Position numbers and translations under genes: made by a program
Notes under the pieces: generated by a model
Told to the model about the DNA's origin: nothing
The model's input: only the letters and a program-made list of their open reading frames with translations
Database searches by the model: none
NCBI GenBank assembly: GCA_028715705.1
Contig: JAQURJ010000009.1
Coordinates: forward strand, 1 to 38,876
Source: Phycisphaerae bacterium
GTDB taxonomy: Bacteria; Planctomycetota; Phycisphaerae; Sedimentisphaerales; Anaerobacaceae
Reading direction: 5' to 3'
Length of the DNA: 38,876 bases
Shown here: in pieces, positions 8,799 to 20,300 of the stretch
Position numbering within the stretch: position 1 is the first letter of the stretch
Layout of the letters: each line of letters starts with the position of its first letter

Positions 8799-10720
8799 CC
8801 GGAATAGTTAATTTTGAACAGCCGGATGCCGGTCGGGAATTTATGCCGGCTATGCTTGAGGTCATGCGTCATCGCGGCCCAGACGGCAGCGGGATGTATT
8901 CGGATGACAATGTCGTATTCGGTCATGTTCGCCTTAGCATTATAGATCTTGCCGGAAGCAAACAGCCGCTTTGCAATGAAGACAAAAGCATCTGGGTGAC
9001 ATTTAACGGCGAGATTTACAATTATAAGCATTTGCGTGAAAACCTGCTTGCAAAGGGACACTTGTTCAGAACCAAAGGTGATACCGAAACGCTTGTTCAT
9101 CTTTATGAAGAGTACGGTGCTGATATGGTAGATCACCTGCAGGGAATGTTCGCCTTTGCCATCTGGGATACAAGGTGCAAAAAACTGCTGCTTGCTCGTG
9201 ACCGCATAGGGATAAAGCCGCTGTACTACTGTAAAAAAGAAAAATCTCTTTTGTTTGCCTCTGAACCCAAGGCGATTATCGCACACCCAAATGTCGAACC
9301 ACGATTGAACCGCCAAGTACTGTGGCATTATCTGACATACCGCACGATCCCTGCTCCGCAAACGCTTTTTGAGGGGATACAAAAATTAAAACCCGGTCAT
9401 GTCCTTACCATAACGCCGCAGGCAACAAATATCCGGCAATACTGGGACATACCGCTGCATTCAGAAAAATTAATAAATAATTTTAACCATAAAAGTGACG
9501 GCGCATTGATAGACCAGGCCGAACGGCTGCTTTTTAAATGTGTCGAGCGCAGGCTTATCAGTGATGTGCCGCTCGGAGCGTTTTTAAGCGGCGGCGTGGA
9601 TTCAAGCCTTATCGTGGCTATGATGAGTAAGCTCACTGATAGTCCCGTGCGTACTTATTCGGTTGGTTTTGATAATTTTTCTTCTTCGGAAACACCCTAT
9701 GCCGACATTGTTGCCAAAAAATTCGCGACTGATCACCACGAGCTTATTTTAGCCGAAAGCTGCTTTGCCGAACATCTCGAGGAACTGACATGGATGAGAG
9801 ACAGCCCCCTAAGCGAACCTGCCGATATACCGCTGCATCTGCTTTCAAAAATGGCAAGCAAGGATGTAAAGTTACTGCTCAGCGGTGAGGGATGCGACGA
9901 ACTTTTTGCCGGCTATCCCAAATATGCCTTTGATAGATTCGCACCGTTAGTTGGCTTTCTGCCCCAGCAAGCGGTAAGTTTTGCAATAGATAAGCTTTCG
10001 CCAGGTATGCGGCGCGTGGAAATTGCTCTTAGAAGCCTTTCAGAAACTGCCCCCGCCGATCGATGGGCACAGTGGTTTTCGCCGTTTACTCCATATGAAA
10101 AGCAGGCTCTTCTCGGAGGTATCGAAGTATCTGAAAATCCCACAGCCGAATATGTTCGCGCAAAACAGGTTTGCAGCAGCCTTGATGCGATGTTATACGC
10201 AGACTGCAAGCTTTGGCTGCCGGAGAATCTGCTCGACCGTGGCGACAGGATGACAATGGCAGCTTCGGTCGAGGGTCGCGTACCGTTTCTTGACCACGAA
10301 TTTATCGAATATGCTTTCGCTCTCCCTGTCAATGCAAAAATAAGAAAATTCGACCGCAAGTGGTTGATAAAACAGGTCGCTCTGCGTCATTTGCCAAGGG
10401 ACATCGTTTATCGAAAGAAAGTCGGCTTTGCCATTCCGCTGGCACAGTGGTTTTGCGGGCAGCTGAAAAATATGTGTTATGACAGGATATGCGGCAAAAA
10501 AAGTTTTCTTACCGATTTCTTTTCTGCTTCGCAACTTCGTACTATTCTCGATGAACACAGCTCCTTGCGAAAAGACAATTCACATAAAATATGGACGCTG
10601 CTCGGACTTTCAATTTGGGCTGATGTCGCCTGTAAGAAATCAAAAATTTCACCTCGGTCCAATTCGATAGAAGTATTAAATGGAGGAATCAATGAACGAA
10701 CAAGTAAAAGCCTTAGATAA
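8786..10720 (+). CDS. asnB: Asparagine synthase (glutamine-hydrolysing)-like amidotransferase
   Basis: A 644-residue class II glutamine amidotransferase fused to an asparagine-synthase ATP-pyrophosphatase domain. Cys2 of MCGIAGI is the N-terminal nucleophile; HRGPDGSG (residues 29-36) and FNGEIYNY (73-80) are standard glutaminase motifs. The synthetase half has the PP-loop SGGVDSS (268-274) and the later ENLLDRGDRMTMAASVEGRVP region. In exosortase/EPS loci such paralogs are common and are thought to amidate a sugar, an acid or a protein, rather than to supply asparagine. It overlaps both neighbours (13 and 29 bases). Whether this copy makes asparagine or modifies the glycan is open; context favours the second. 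Confidence 0.9.
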   Translation: MCGIAGIVNFEQPDAGREFMPAMLEVMRHRGPDGSGMYSDDNVVFGHVRLSIIDLAGSKQPLCNEDKSIWVTFNGEIYNYKHLRENLLAKGHLFRTKGDTETLVHLYEEYGADMVDHLQGMFAFAIWDTRCKKLLLARDRIGIKPLYYCKKEKSLLFASEPKAIIAHPNVEPRLNRQVLWHYLTYRTIPAPQTLFEGIQKLKPGHVLTITPQATNIRQYWDIPLHSEKLINNFNHKSDGALIDQAERLLFKCVERRLISDVPLGAFLSGGVDSSLIVAMMSKLTDSPVRTYSVGFDNFSSSETPYADIVAKKFATDHHELILAESCFAEHLEELTWMRDSPLSEPADIPLHLLSKMASKDVKLLLSGEGCDELFAGYPKYAFDRFAPLVGFLPQQAVSFAIDKLSPGMRRVEIALRSLSETAPADRWAQWFSPFTPYEKQALLGGIEVSENPTAEYVRAKQVCSSLDAMLYADCKLWLPENLLDRGDRMTMAASVEGRVPFLDHEFIEYAFALPVNAKIRKFDRKWLIKQVALRHLPRDIVYRKKVGFAIPLAQWFCGQLKNMCYDRICGKKSFLTDFFSASQLRTILDEHSSLRKDNSHKIWTLLGLSIWADVACKKSKISPRSNSIEVLNGGINERTSKSLR

Positions 10721-11483
10721 AAAACCGCCAGCCGTCAATATCCTCGGCCTTAATGTTCATGCTATCGATATGCGGCAATTGATATGTATAGCGGATAATT
10801 ATATCCAAAGCCGAACTCAACTGCTTCTCGGCGTAGTCAACGCTGCCAAACTGGTAAATATGAAAAAGGATAAAACGCTACGTCAAAGCCTTGAACAAAC
10901 CGATCTGATGTTAGCCGACGGTATGCCCATAGTATGGTTGTCCAGGCTGCTCGGTAAACCGCTGCCGGGAAGAGTGGCTGGAATAGAGATAATGTACAAT
11001 CTTATGGAGCTTGCTTCAAAGAAAGGCTACAGAGTATTTTTCCTTGGCGCCGCGGAAAATGTCGTTCAAAAAGTTGCCGAAAACGCGAGGGAAAATTATC
11101 CCGGTATGAAGATTGCGGGATACAGGAACGGCTATTTCTCTGAGGATGACCAACAGGATGTTGCCGAGCAGATAAAAAGCAGCCGCGCCGACATTCTTTT
11201 TGTCGCCATAACCTCACCTAGGAAAGAGAACTTTCTCAGTAAATACAGGCTCTTTATGGATGTTCCTATATATCACGGTGTCGGTGGAAGTTTCGACGTA
11301 TTCGCCGGAGTGACCAAACGAGCGCCTTTGTGGATGCAGCGTTACGGGCTTGAATGGTTCTATCGTTTTATGCAGGAGCCGTTGAGAATGTGGAAAAGGT
11401 ATCTTGTGACCAATACCATATTTTTGAAACTGAGCTTTCAGGCTGTTCTCGAATCAAGATACAAACGTGTGATGGACAAGTAA
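10692..11483 (+). CDS. WecG/TagA/CpsF family glycosyltransferase
   Basis: A 263-residue GT26-type enzyme. Known members transfer ManNAc, ManNAcA or glucose to an undecaprenyl-diphosphate-linked sugar, usually as the second step of glycan assembly. Visible hallmarks are the N-terminal VNAAKLVNM, the DGMP motif (residues 76-79), RVAGIEIM (about 94-101), VFFLGAAENVV, and the C-terminal GVGGSFDVFAGVTKRAP followed by GLEWFYRFMQEP. The C-terminal basic tail matches the membrane-docking appendage of the family. The ATG at 10692 is chosen over 10680 because the ribosome binding site GGAGG lies six bases before it and overlaps the earlier ATG. It overlaps the amidotransferase gene by 29 bases. Confidence 0.92.
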   Translation: MNEQVKALDKKPPAVNILGLNVHAIDMRQLICIADNYIQSRTQLLLGVVNAAKLVNMKKDKTLRQSLEQTDLMLADGMPIVWLSRLLGKPLPGRVAGIEIMYNLMELASKKGYRVFFLGAAENVVQKVAENARENYPGMKIAGYRNGYFSEDDQQDVAEQIKSSRADILFVAITSPRKENFLSKYRLFMDVPIYHGVGGSFDVFAGVTKRAPLWMQRYGLEWFYRFMQEPLRMWKRYLVTNTIFLKLSFQAVLESRYKRVMDK

Positions 11484-11488
11484 CTGGT

Positions 11489-13423
11489 ATGAAAAAAAAG
11501 CAGATAAAAATAAAAGCTATTATTCTTGCGGGCACGCGGGATTTTGGTAGATGCCCCATAGCGTCAAAAATGCCGCTGGCAATGTGGCCTCTTGTCGATA
11601 AACCGATCGTAGAAAAATTACTTACGCGCCTTACCGAAAACGGTATTGAGGATACCTATATATGCTGCAACGGCGACAGCTCCATGCTGCAAAAATCATT
11701 ATCCGAAGTTTACGGAATGAATGTCAAATTTCTTGACGAACCGTTTCCGGCAGGTACTGCCGGATGTATCCGCGATGCCGCCAACGGTGATACGGAGTCA
11801 CTTTATCTGCTTATTCACGCTACATTTCTGCCTTGCTTTGATATCGCGAAAATTATCATTCAGCACAAAAACGATGTCGCCGAATTATCTGTAGTTCTTG
11901 CGGAAAATACGGCAGAAAGTTGGCAAACGGTGATGCATGTTTGTGAGCCTACGGTGCTCGATTTTATACCGGCTGTTGGTTACTTTGATATAAAAGAAGG
12001 TCTTATCCCCGCTATGGTCAGGCATGGGCGAACCGTTAGGGCACAACGTCTGTCCGAAAAATTCATCAGTTTCCATGACCGTGATTCATATATTCGCTCG
12101 CTCGACAAATATCTGCAAACTGCCGAATTTCCACAGAGTTTCGGCGATGATTTTGTCAGGGATAACTCGGTAATAAGGGCTAAAAGTGCTTACATTGCGC
12201 CGACCGCCCGCATCTTCGGCAAGGTTGTATTACGTGACAATGTTCGTATAGAGGATGACGCTGTGCTTTTCGGTTCATGCGTTATCGGAAACAATTCCTG
12301 CGTTGGTAAAGGTTCGATAGTCACCGGTTCTATTATATGGGACAATGTCAAAATTGGGGATAATTGCTGCATCAAAAACTGCGTTATAGCCAACAAGGCC
12401 GCCATTCCGGATAACAGCGTATTTGAAAATCAAGGCATAACTTGGGCAAAACAATATTTCAGGATGTACACAGATATAAAGAAATTTGCTGTTCGTATGG
12501 AAGATCAAGGTGTACAAAAGCTGCATGAATTTTCGAGAAAACCTTTCCCTAAGCATGTAGCGATTATTTCGGCAATACTTTTGCTGGCAGCTTTTTTGTG
12601 GTCTTATTTACCCTCGATTCAGGAGTTGTCCCAGATATGGATGAAAAGCGATGAATATTCCAGCGGCCTGTTGGTTCCGTTTTTGGGGGTTTATGTTTTA
12701 TGGACACGGCGGAGTAAATTTTCAGACGCCCAAATAAAACCCTCGCTTTACGGTCTTTTTATTCTCGCATTAGCGGAAGCCATGCGACATTTCGGTCTGT
12801 TTTTTATGTACGGTTCAGCGCAGCGGCTTTCGCTTGTGGTCGCTATTTTTGGATTTGTATTGCTGTTATTCGGTACAAAAATATTTGCGAAAGTGTTTAC
12901 AATTTTGATATTTTTATTTCTGATGATACCTCCCCCCAATCGTGTGCACGCTGCGGTGACACTTCCTTTGCAGGAGCTTGCGACCCGTTCGGCGGTATTC
13001 TGTCATGAGATGCTTGGTATGCAGGTATTTCGGGAGGGAAACGTCATTCACCTTAACGGTTCTGCGGTTGCCATTGCCGAAGCCTGCAACGGTCTGAGAA
13101 TGGCGACAGCATTTCTGGTTATAGCGGCCTGGGTGACCTTGCTTGCCTCGCGGCCCTGGTGGCAGAAGGGGCTGGTGTTTTTATCCGCGTTGCCAATCGC
13201 TCTTGTCTGTAATACGATAAGGCTGGCGCTTACGGCAATAGCGTTCACACGTATTTCCGGGCCAAGATGGGAGACGCTGTTTCATGATTTTGGCGGCTAT
13301 GCGATGATGCCGCTTGCGCTTGGAATGATCTTTTTTGAGATATGGCTGTTTGACCGTTTGACAGTCGAACGCAAAGATGCCAAGCCGCAAATAATTTATA
13401 GAACCCTCAGTATGAACTCTTAG
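11489..13423 (+). CDS. Nucleotidyltransferase / left-handed beta-helix / exosortase fusion
   Basis: A 644-residue protein that joins two functions. Residues 9-220 form a sugar-nucleotidyltransferase-like domain ([12 protein letters not shown], then [12 protein letters not shown]). The usual catalytic PK signature appears as MPLA, so activity is doubtful. Residues 225-315 are left-handed beta-helix hexapeptides (for example [18 protein letters not shown]). Residues 354-640 are an exosortase with about eight membrane helices: [16 protein letters not shown] near its start, EACNGL with Cys533, NTIRL with Arg578 and LFHDFGGY with His599, the conserved Cys/Arg/His expected for catalysis. Exosortases cleave C-terminal sorting signals from secreted proteins and pass them to a surface anchor. 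The in-frame ATG at 11489, just after the preceding stop, is the likely start. The fusion is unbroken by stop or frameshift. The exosortase subtype was not determined. Confidence 0.88.
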   Translation: MKKKQIKIKAIILAGTRDFGRCPIASKMPLAMWPLVDKPIVEKLLTRLTENGIEDTYICCNGDSSMLQKSLSEVYGMNVKFLDEPFPAGTAGCIRDAANGDTESLYLLIHATFLPCFDIAKIIIQHKNDVAELSVVLAENTAESWQTVMHVCEPTVLDFIPAVGYFDIKEGLIPAMVRHGRTVRAQRLSEKFISFHDRDSYIRSLDKYLQTAEFPQSFGDDFVRDNSVIRAKSAYIAPTARIFGKVVLRDNVRIEDDAVLFGSCVIGNNSCVGKGSIVTGSIIWDNVKIGDNCCIKNCVIANKAAIPDNSVFENQGITWAKQYFRMYTDIKKFAVRMEDQGVQKLHEFSRKPFPKHVAIISAILLLAAFLWSYLPSIQELSQIWMKSDEYSSGLLVPFLGVYVLWTRRSKFSDAQIKPSLYGLFILALAEAMRHFGLFFMYGSAQRLSLVVAIFGFVLLLFGTKIFAKVFTILIFLFLMIPPPNRVHAAVTLPLQELATRSAVFCHEMLGMQVFREGNVIHLNGSAVAIAEACNGLRMATAFLVIAAWVTLLASRPWWQKGLVFLSALPIALVCNTIRLALTAIAFTRISGPRWETLFHDFGGYAMMPLALGMIFFEIWLFDRLTVERKDAKPQIIYRTLSMNS

Positions 13424-13440
13424 TTGTTGGAGAAATGAGT

Positions 13441-15699
13441 ATGTACGATCTTGAAAAATACAATGGTAACGACGGCGGACATAATATGTTGACATTATCC
13501 GGCGCGAATAATGGTCAGTCGGATACAAAACTGATAATCCCGATGTTGCGAAGGTGGCGTATAGTGCTTTTGATATTCCTTATCTTTACCGGCATAGGGA
13601 TGCCGATAGTCTGGTTGAAAATAAAACCAGCGTATCAAACTACTGCGGCTATCAGGATCAAGCCCATCCTGCAGCGGTTGGTGTATGGTGATATGGAATC
13701 GGAGCGCGTTATGCCTATGTACACCAACTTCATGAATACTCAAGCCGACCTGATACAGAGCGATAAAATACTTCAGCGGGTTGCCGATGATCTGGTGGAA
13801 AGGGATTTGAGCTATTTTGCGGAATCCGATCTGACGGCAAAAGAGAAATTGCTCGGTAAGAAATCGGCGGACCCGGTTGTGAAGCTTCGCAATACTCTTT
13901 CGAGCGAAACACTTTCAGTTAAGCCTGAAGAGGACAGCGAGCTTATCAAAATTTCGATGACCAATTCCAATCCTTATGAAGCCGCCCAGATCGTCGACGC
14001 TTTTGTCCAGGCGTATATGGCTATAGTTGTTTCTGACGAGACCGAAGAAGGAGATCTGAAGCTCAATGTTCTTGAAAATGAAAGGAAAATGCTTGCCGAT
14101 AAGCTTCAGCGTCAGCGCAAATCCATACGGGATCTCGCCGAAGAATACGGCACCAGCGCTCTTGATTCAAGACGCAGCATCGGCCTTGAAAGAGTCGCTA
14201 CATTACAGTCTAAGCTCACAGAGTTCGAAATGCGAAGGATTGCGCTCGAGGTACAGGTGCAGATGCTGGAAAACTCGCAAAACCGCAAAATCGAAGTGGA
14301 AGATTTTGTCAAGCTCGAAAATGATTATGTCAATGCCGACCTGATGGTTCAAAATCTCAGCGCCAATATCGCGGAACTTGAACAGGCATTGATTGTCGCA
14401 CAGCAGACTCTTGCCCCGACCAACCCAGAACTTGCCCGCAAGACCCAATTGATTGAAACCCTTAAAAATCGTCTCAAAGAACGACAAGAAGAGGTGGTTG
14501 GTAATTTTGAAAAAATGGTTGCTGCGGAGATGAGTAAAAATGACAAAGTTCAGCTTGCCAACGCCAGGTTTGAACTTGATGAAGTAAAGGCGCATACCGA
14601 GCATCTGAAGAAAATACTTGCCCAGGAAGATACCGGAACAATTGCACTTGGCAGAAAGCAGCTTGCGATAGACGATCTTCAGGAGCAATTACAGCTAACA
14701 AAGGATTATTACGAAACTGTGCGGCAGCGTATTCAGGAGCTTGAAGTAGAACGCAAGCGGCCGGCTCGGATTTCGGTGGCTTATTACGCCAATACAATTC
14801 CGGAAGATGACAAACGAATGAAGTTTTCGGCGGTGGTTGTTTTCGCCGGACTTGCCTTAGGCGGGTTATTTGCCTTTATGAAGGATAAGACCGACACCAG
14901 TCTGCATACGCCGGAAGATGTTATCAAACATGTCGGCAGCAGGATAATCGGAACCACTACTCGCACTGATGGAATGCGAAAGTCGCTGTTGAGCCAGCAA
15001 GTGGCCGAAGACTATGAGACGATTTTTGCAAATCTCGGTTTATTCAACGGCGAAGAAATTCCCTGTAAGCTGACCATAACCAGTGCCGGGCCGGGAGAAG
15101 GCAAGACAACGCTTGCTATAAATCTTGCAAGCAGCATTGCAAGGTCGGGTAAAAAAGTCCTGTTGGTTGATGGCGACCTCAGAAAGCCCGATATTGCTCG
15201 CCTGCTGCGGATACAATATCCGCGTAATGGGCTGCGCGAATTGCTGCGAAGCAAGAAATTCGAGGATGTTGTTTATACCGAACCGACAAGAGGCATTGAT
15301 GTTCTGACCGCTAACCCTTGTCGTCCTTCGGATATATATGAGTTGATCGCGAAAAAAAACACTCTGAATTTTATTAACGCTGTCAGTCTCAAATATGACC
15401 ATGTTATCATCGATTCGCCCCCTGTGCTTGCTGTGCCCGATGCCCTGTTGTGGGCGAAAATGGCTGATGCTGTTATCCTGACCAGCTTTGCTGACCGTAC
15501 AGAAAGCGAAGACCTCAAAGAGACTTTTGCCAGACTGACAAGGATTAAGGTTAAGGTGATAGGGACGGTACTTAATAACGTCAGCCGCAACAATAGTTAC
15601 AATCCCTACGGCTACGGCTACGCCGCAAGCGTCAAAAGAACCAGAAAACCGACTAATGCCGTTTTGCTGCCGACACAGAAAAAGGAGCAGAGTCAGTGA
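13441..15699 (+). CDS. wzc: Polysaccharide co-polymerase with tyrosine autokinase domain (Wzc-like)
   Basis: A 752-residue Wzc-type protein that controls polymer length and export. The N-terminal Wzz domain has a first membrane helix at about residues 41-58, a long periplasmic coiled-coil region (about 190-430) and a second helix near 460-478. The cytoplasmic BY-kinase carries Walker A GPGEGKTT (550-557), Walker A' VDGD (576-579) and Walker B VIID (655-658). A short C-terminal tyrosine cluster (Tyr720, 723, 725, 727) is the expected autophosphorylation site. Wzz and kinase are in one chain, as in proteobacterial Wzc and unlike most Firmicutes. ATG 13441 is preferred because GGAG sits eight bases upstream; ATG 13435 is only two bases from it. 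No Wza-type partner is visible in the window. Confidence 0.92.
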   Translation: MYDLEKYNGNDGGHNMLTLSGANNGQSDTKLIIPMLRRWRIVLLIFLIFTGIGMPIVWLKIKPAYQTTAAIRIKPILQRLVYGDMESERVMPMYTNFMNTQADLIQSDKILQRVADDLVERDLSYFAESDLTAKEKLLGKKSADPVVKLRNTLSSETLSVKPEEDSELIKISMTNSNPYEAAQIVDAFVQAYMAIVVSDETEEGDLKLNVLENERKMLADKLQRQRKSIRDLAEEYGTSALDSRRSIGLERVATLQSKLTEFEMRRIALEVQVQMLENSQNRKIEVEDFVKLENDYVNADLMVQNLSANIAELEQALIVAQQTLAPTNPELARKTQLIETLKNRLKERQEEVVGNFEKMVAAEMSKNDKVQLANARFELDEVKAHTEHLKKILAQEDTGTIALGRKQLAIDDLQEQLQLTKDYYETVRQRIQELEVERKRPARISVAYYANTIPEDDKRMKFSAVVVFAGLALGGLFAFMKDKTDTSLHTPEDVIKHVGSRIIGTTTRTDGMRKSLLSQQVAEDYETIFANLGLFNGEEIPCKLTITSAGPGEGKTTLAINLASSIARSGKKVLLVDGDLRKPDIARLLRIQYPRNGLRELLRSKKFEDVVYTEPTRGIDVLTANPCRPSDIYELIAKKNTLNFINAVSLKYDHVIIDSPPVLAVPDALLWAKMADAVILTSFADRTESEDLKETFARLTRIKVKVIGTVLNNVSRNNSYNPYGYGYAASVKRTRKPTNAVLLPTQKKEQSQ

Positions 15700-17297
15700 T
15701 ATCAACATTTGTAAATTACAATGTGATACATAACGAATCGCAAGCGGAAACATCATTGCTGCGAAAAGTTTTCACTTCGCCGTTTTTGCGGGATATCTTC
15801 TGCCGGCTTCGGTTTATTCACAATGGTTTTCAAAACAGTAAAAAACTGTTTGCACCGAGCCAGTGGCAGTGCGGAAATTCGCCGAATATACGATCGACCA
15901 ATTATCATACCATTCTTTCTTCGGACTTGATTCACAAAGGGATCGATTGTGTAATATCAAACGCAGCTTATGTGACGGATTTTAATATCAGCCGCCTTAA
16001 CAAACTTATCAGCCAAAACGGTGCCGACATATTCTCTGTTACCGTCGATCCTGATTTGGTCGGTTACAGGGAAAAAATACTGGTGACATCACGCGGCGGC
16101 ATCGCCGGCGTCCGAAGGATGTATGGAAATTATATTGAATCTGACAGGATACCGTGTTGTTGGCCGCATCATTTTGTTATCAGAAATTCAAAATTGAACA
16201 GGATAATTCGTGAAGGCGGTCTTTGTGCCAGTTTTGGTGATTTTGTGGAACTGTCACTCCGCCTTGGGCTGATCTGGAAGAGTTTTAGAATAGGCGGCTG
16301 GGTTCTTAACCTTGAAGAGCAAAGCGATCTGATTGAATTTTTTAGTAATGCCGCCAGTTCGATGCCGCAGAATAGAAGCGATAAAAAGCAAACGCAAATT
16401 CATTCCGGCGCAAGACTCGTCGGTAAAAATATTTTAGCCGACAGTGTTAAAATTGACAAAGGTGCGGTTGTCCTTGGTCCTTCGATACTTGCTGATAATG
16501 TTACACTCTCAGCCGACTGTGCTATAAACGCTTCTATAATCGGGCCCGGGGTTTATATTGAATCTGGAACGGTTCTTGAAAACAGAATCGTATTTGAAAC
16601 GCCCCTCGACTCATCTGAACCGCATAGGCCAAAACCGACACCGTCGAGAATAATAAACAAAAGTTTTAGAACCTGGCCGCTGTTATCATACCCGCGATTA
16701 ATTAAAGGTGTAATTGATTTTCTTATCTCAGCAGCGGCGATTATTTTATTTGCGCCTGTTTTTCTTATAGTCGCCATTGCCGTCAAGCTCAATTCAAAAG
16801 GTACTGTCCTTTTCGGACACAAGCGGCAGGGCAAAGGCGGCAAAGAGTTTCGGTGCTGGAAATTTCGCACTATGATTATCGGTGCGAATGATATCCAGAA
16901 CAAACTTCGCACAAAAAACGAAGTTGATGGACCGCAATTCAAAATGGAAAACGATCCGCGAATAACAGCTGTTGGCAAATTTCTTAGAGAAACATATCTC
17001 GATGAAATACCGCAATTTATTAACATCCTGCTCGGGCAGATGAGTCTTGTAGGGCCTCGCCCATCGCCAAAAAGCGAAAACTCTCTTTGCCCGGTATGGC
17101 GCGACGCCAGACTTTCGGTACGACCGGGTATTACAGGCTTGTGGCAGGTCAAACGCACACGGCTTGCCGGAAGGGATTTCCAGGAGTGGATATACTACGA
17201 TATAAAATATGTCCAAAATATGGGTCTTTGGCTTGACATTACCATTTGTCTTCGGACTGCCGCAAAGTTGATCGCTAATTTTTTAAGGAAGATTTGA
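15696..17297 (+). CDS. Initiating sugar-1-phosphate transferase with nucleotidyltransferase/beta-helix-like N-terminus
   Basis: A 533-residue protein. The C-terminal part (about 334-533) is a bacterial sugar transferase of the WcaJ/WbaP type, which starts glycan synthesis by moving a sugar phosphate onto undecaprenyl phosphate. It has one hydrophobic re-entrant or membrane segment (335-365), the KFRTM motif, [23 protein letters not shown] in two parts, LVGPRP, and [11 protein letters not shown]. Instead of the usual four-helix or CoA-binding-like N-terminus, residues 70-220 resemble the middle of a sugar nucleotidyltransferase without its GxGxR loop, and residues 235-300 are beta-helix hexapeptides. 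The GTG start lies inside the stop of the kinase gene, with GGAG eight bases upstream. The N-terminal assignment is inference from pattern; the transferase call is firm. Confidence 0.88.
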   Translation: MISTFVNYNVIHNESQAETSLLRKVFTSPFLRDIFCRLRFIHNGFQNSKKLFAPSQWQCGNSPNIRSTNYHTILSSDLIHKGIDCVISNAAYVTDFNISRLNKLISQNGADIFSVTVDPDLVGYREKILVTSRGGIAGVRRMYGNYIESDRIPCCWPHHFVIRNSKLNRIIREGGLCASFGDFVELSLRLGLIWKSFRIGGWVLNLEEQSDLIEFFSNAASSMPQNRSDKKQTQIHSGARLVGKNILADSVKIDKGAVVLGPSILADNVTLSADCAINASIIGPGVYIESGTVLENRIVFETPLDSSEPHRPKPTPSRIINKSFRTWPLLSYPRLIKGVIDFLISAAAIILFAPVFLIVAIAVKLNSKGTVLFGHKRQGKGGKEFRCWKFRTMIIGANDIQNKLRTKNEVDGPQFKMENDPRITAVGKFLRETYLDEIPQFINILLGQMSLVGPRPSPKSENSLCPVWRDARLSVRPGITGLWQVKRTRLAGRDFQEWIYYDIKYVQNMGLWLDITICLRTAAKLIANFLRKI

Positions 17298-17309
17298 GAG
17301 AGTAAACGC

Positions 17310-20300
17310 ATGGCAAAAAAATATAGTTTTAACTGGAAGCTGGCATTAGTGTTTGTTGTTGCGGTACTGATACTCGCCTTTACAGCCGTAAAACTGCGAA
17401 GCTGGCAGCGAAACCGAATGGCTTTAAGGGCCTATCAGGTTGGGCTTGTGGCTTATGAACAGGGACAGTGGATGGAAGCGGCAAGAAATTTAGGTCAATA
17501 TGTCGCTGTCAATTTGCAGGATGTGGAGGCTCTGCTTAAATATGCCGACTCGCAATTGAATATCAGACCTTTAAAACAGGACAGCGTTAAACAAGCCATA
17601 GCTTCATATCGTTCCATACTCAGGATAGACCGCCGCAATGAAGAAGCGGCAATGAAATTGATAGATCTTTATTTACAGATGAATATCGCCTCCGAAGGCC
17701 AGTTTATCGCTGAGCGATTTCTTGAACAAAAAAATTCTCCTTCCATCCGTAAACTGCTGGCTTCCTGTTTTATTCAGCGAAACGAACCTAAAAAGGCTTT
17801 TGAACACTTAAACAAGGTTGCTGCGGATGATTTCACCGATATCGCGGCGTTTGAGAATCTCGGAAAAATAATAGAACGAAATCAGGAAGATTTTCTTGTG
17901 CCGAAATCGTACTGGTTTGAACAGGCTGTTGAGAAAAATCCTGCAAATGCAATGGCTTATGTGGTTCGCGCCTCTTTCTATTTGCGTAACGGCCAAAAAG
18001 ATAAAGCTGCTGAAGATCTCATGAAAAGTGAACAACTCGATATATCCGATCCAGCGGTGCGGCTGCGGCTTGCGGTTGAATTTGCCAATGCACAAGATTT
18101 TGAGAAGGCGTACTATCATATTAACGAGGCCAGAAAAAACGACCCGCAAAATCTTTCTGTATGGCTGACATGGGCGGATATTGCGATGCATCAGGGAACA
18201 AAAGAGCAGATGGCCGGCATTGCCAAAAACGGGCTGCAAACTCTTAAACAAAACCTCGACTTTATGCCGGTCGCAGCGGAATTGTTAATTCGAGCAGATG
18301 AACTGGAACAAGCCGAACAATGCATTGTTACTCTCAAAAAATACCAGATCGATCCGCCTTATACATTGTATCTGGATGGCCTTTTAGCCGACAAGCAGCA
18401 GGATGACAATAAAGCCATACAAGCGTTTCGTCAGGCAATTGGGATGGGTGATGATTCACAAAGAACCAAACTGGCTCTGGCGGTTGTGCTTGACAGAAGC
18501 GGCGACTATGTTTCTGCGATAAAACAGCTAAGAACTCTTGTTGCTGAAAATCCACGTTTCTTCGCCGGTCATTTCGAACTTGCTCGTATATTTCTAAAAC
18601 TTCAGGATTTTCATGAAGCCGAAAAATCCGCACTATTTGCGATTGAATTGCGGCCCGATGACATCAGTGCCGAGATGATATATCTTCAGGCTAAAATAGG
18701 ACTGATGGACGGGTCTAATGAAAAGGATATCAGTCAATTAGAGGCTCTTTTGAGCGAGTTTGAAGAAAAAACCGGCGGCTCTGCGGAGGCAAAACTCCTT
18801 CGCTTCCGATTCTCCATTCGATGCGGCAAATTTGAAAATGCGCAGCAGGATATCGAACAGATACCGGCACAAGACAAAGATAATTTTCAAGTTGCTATGG
18901 CAAAAGTTGATCTGCTCCGTGCTCAGGATGAAAATGAAAAAGCCATAGAAATGCTTATCGAAATAATAAGTAAATACCCACAGGAAACTATCCCAGCCGT
19001 GACTCTTGCCGACCTGTTTGTGCAGGAAAACGATTATCAAAAGGCGTTCAGTGTCCTTAACGAAGTGATGGATCGGACAGAAAATCTGTCTGCTCGGCGT
19101 CAGCTTGCCCTTTTCATTGCGCAGATGCACTACAAGGTCGGCCAGACCGAACAATCGCTCGAATTCCTAAAGACTGTTGACACAAAATTACAAGACCAGA
19201 TACCCATAAAAATGGCTATGATTCAGTATGCTCAAAAACTCAACAGGCTCGCATTTTGCCAGCAGGTCATCGATCAGGTACGAATATTAGAAGGTGACAG
19301 CGGAAAACAGTGGAAGTATGCGCAGGCGAATTTGTGGTTGATCGGAGACGATTTTTCTGGGCATTATCCGCAAATCGTGGAAATACTTAAAGAGAATCTC
19401 GCTGCCAACCCCGAAGACCAGCTAAGCCGGGTACTTCTTGCCTCGGCTTACGAAAAGGCTGGGCAAAAGCATCTGGCTGTAAATACATATAAACAAGCCC
19501 TGCAAATCTGGCCTGAAAATATAAAAATACTCTCGATGACAGTGTCCGCTATGTATAAGATAAAGCAATACAATCAGGCCGATGAACTGCTCGACAGTTT
19601 TATCGATCAGCCGAACCTTAACCCCGAGTTTGCTAAAGTTCGGCTCCAAAGCTATCTGCGAAGAGGCAGAATAAAACAGGCTCACACCATTTTGGAGCAG
19701 CTTGTCGCTCAGGATCAAAACGATACAACCTTGCAGCTTGCCATTGCGCTGCTCAAAATGACTGAGCAGGATTATGACGGCGCTGCCGAAATGCTGAACA
19801 AACTGTGCGAGAACAGTCCAAATTTCTTGCCCGTTTTTACCGCCATAATTGAGCTTAACATTCGCCGCAAAAATTATGACAAAGCCCTTGAGGTTTGCGA
19901 CAAAATGGTAGCGGACTTCAATAACGCCTCACCTTATATCGTTCGCGGCAAAGTCTATGCAATGCTCGGCAGAGACAGTGACGCTAAAACTGATTTTATA
20001 CGTGCATCCCAGATAGAACCGTCCAATATTGAAGTTTGGATACTTAAAAGCGATTTTTATCGTTCCATCGGCGATATGGAAAATGCGGCAAGCGACATTG
20101 AAAAGGCGCTTACCATCGACCCCTCCGACGCTCTTATATGCAAACGAGCGATATCGCTGTTCCTTGCCTCCGATGATTCCGATAGAACCCGAAGGGGTAA
20201 AGTTCTTCTTGACCGTGTTCTTGAAGCTAACCCCGATGATGTCGAGCTTCAGATTTATCATGCGGCTTTATTGATAAATAATCAGAGCATCAATGACCGG

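Noticed and set aside
11354-11488. Upstream extension of the exosortase fusion
   Set aside because: The extra 45 codons overlap the WecG-like coding region in another frame and show no domain; the ATG at 11489 fits the first beta strand of the nucleotidyltransferase domain.
15040-15756. Leftward 238-codon open frame
   Set aside because: Lies opposite the tyrosine kinase domain, whose Walker motifs prove the forward frame.
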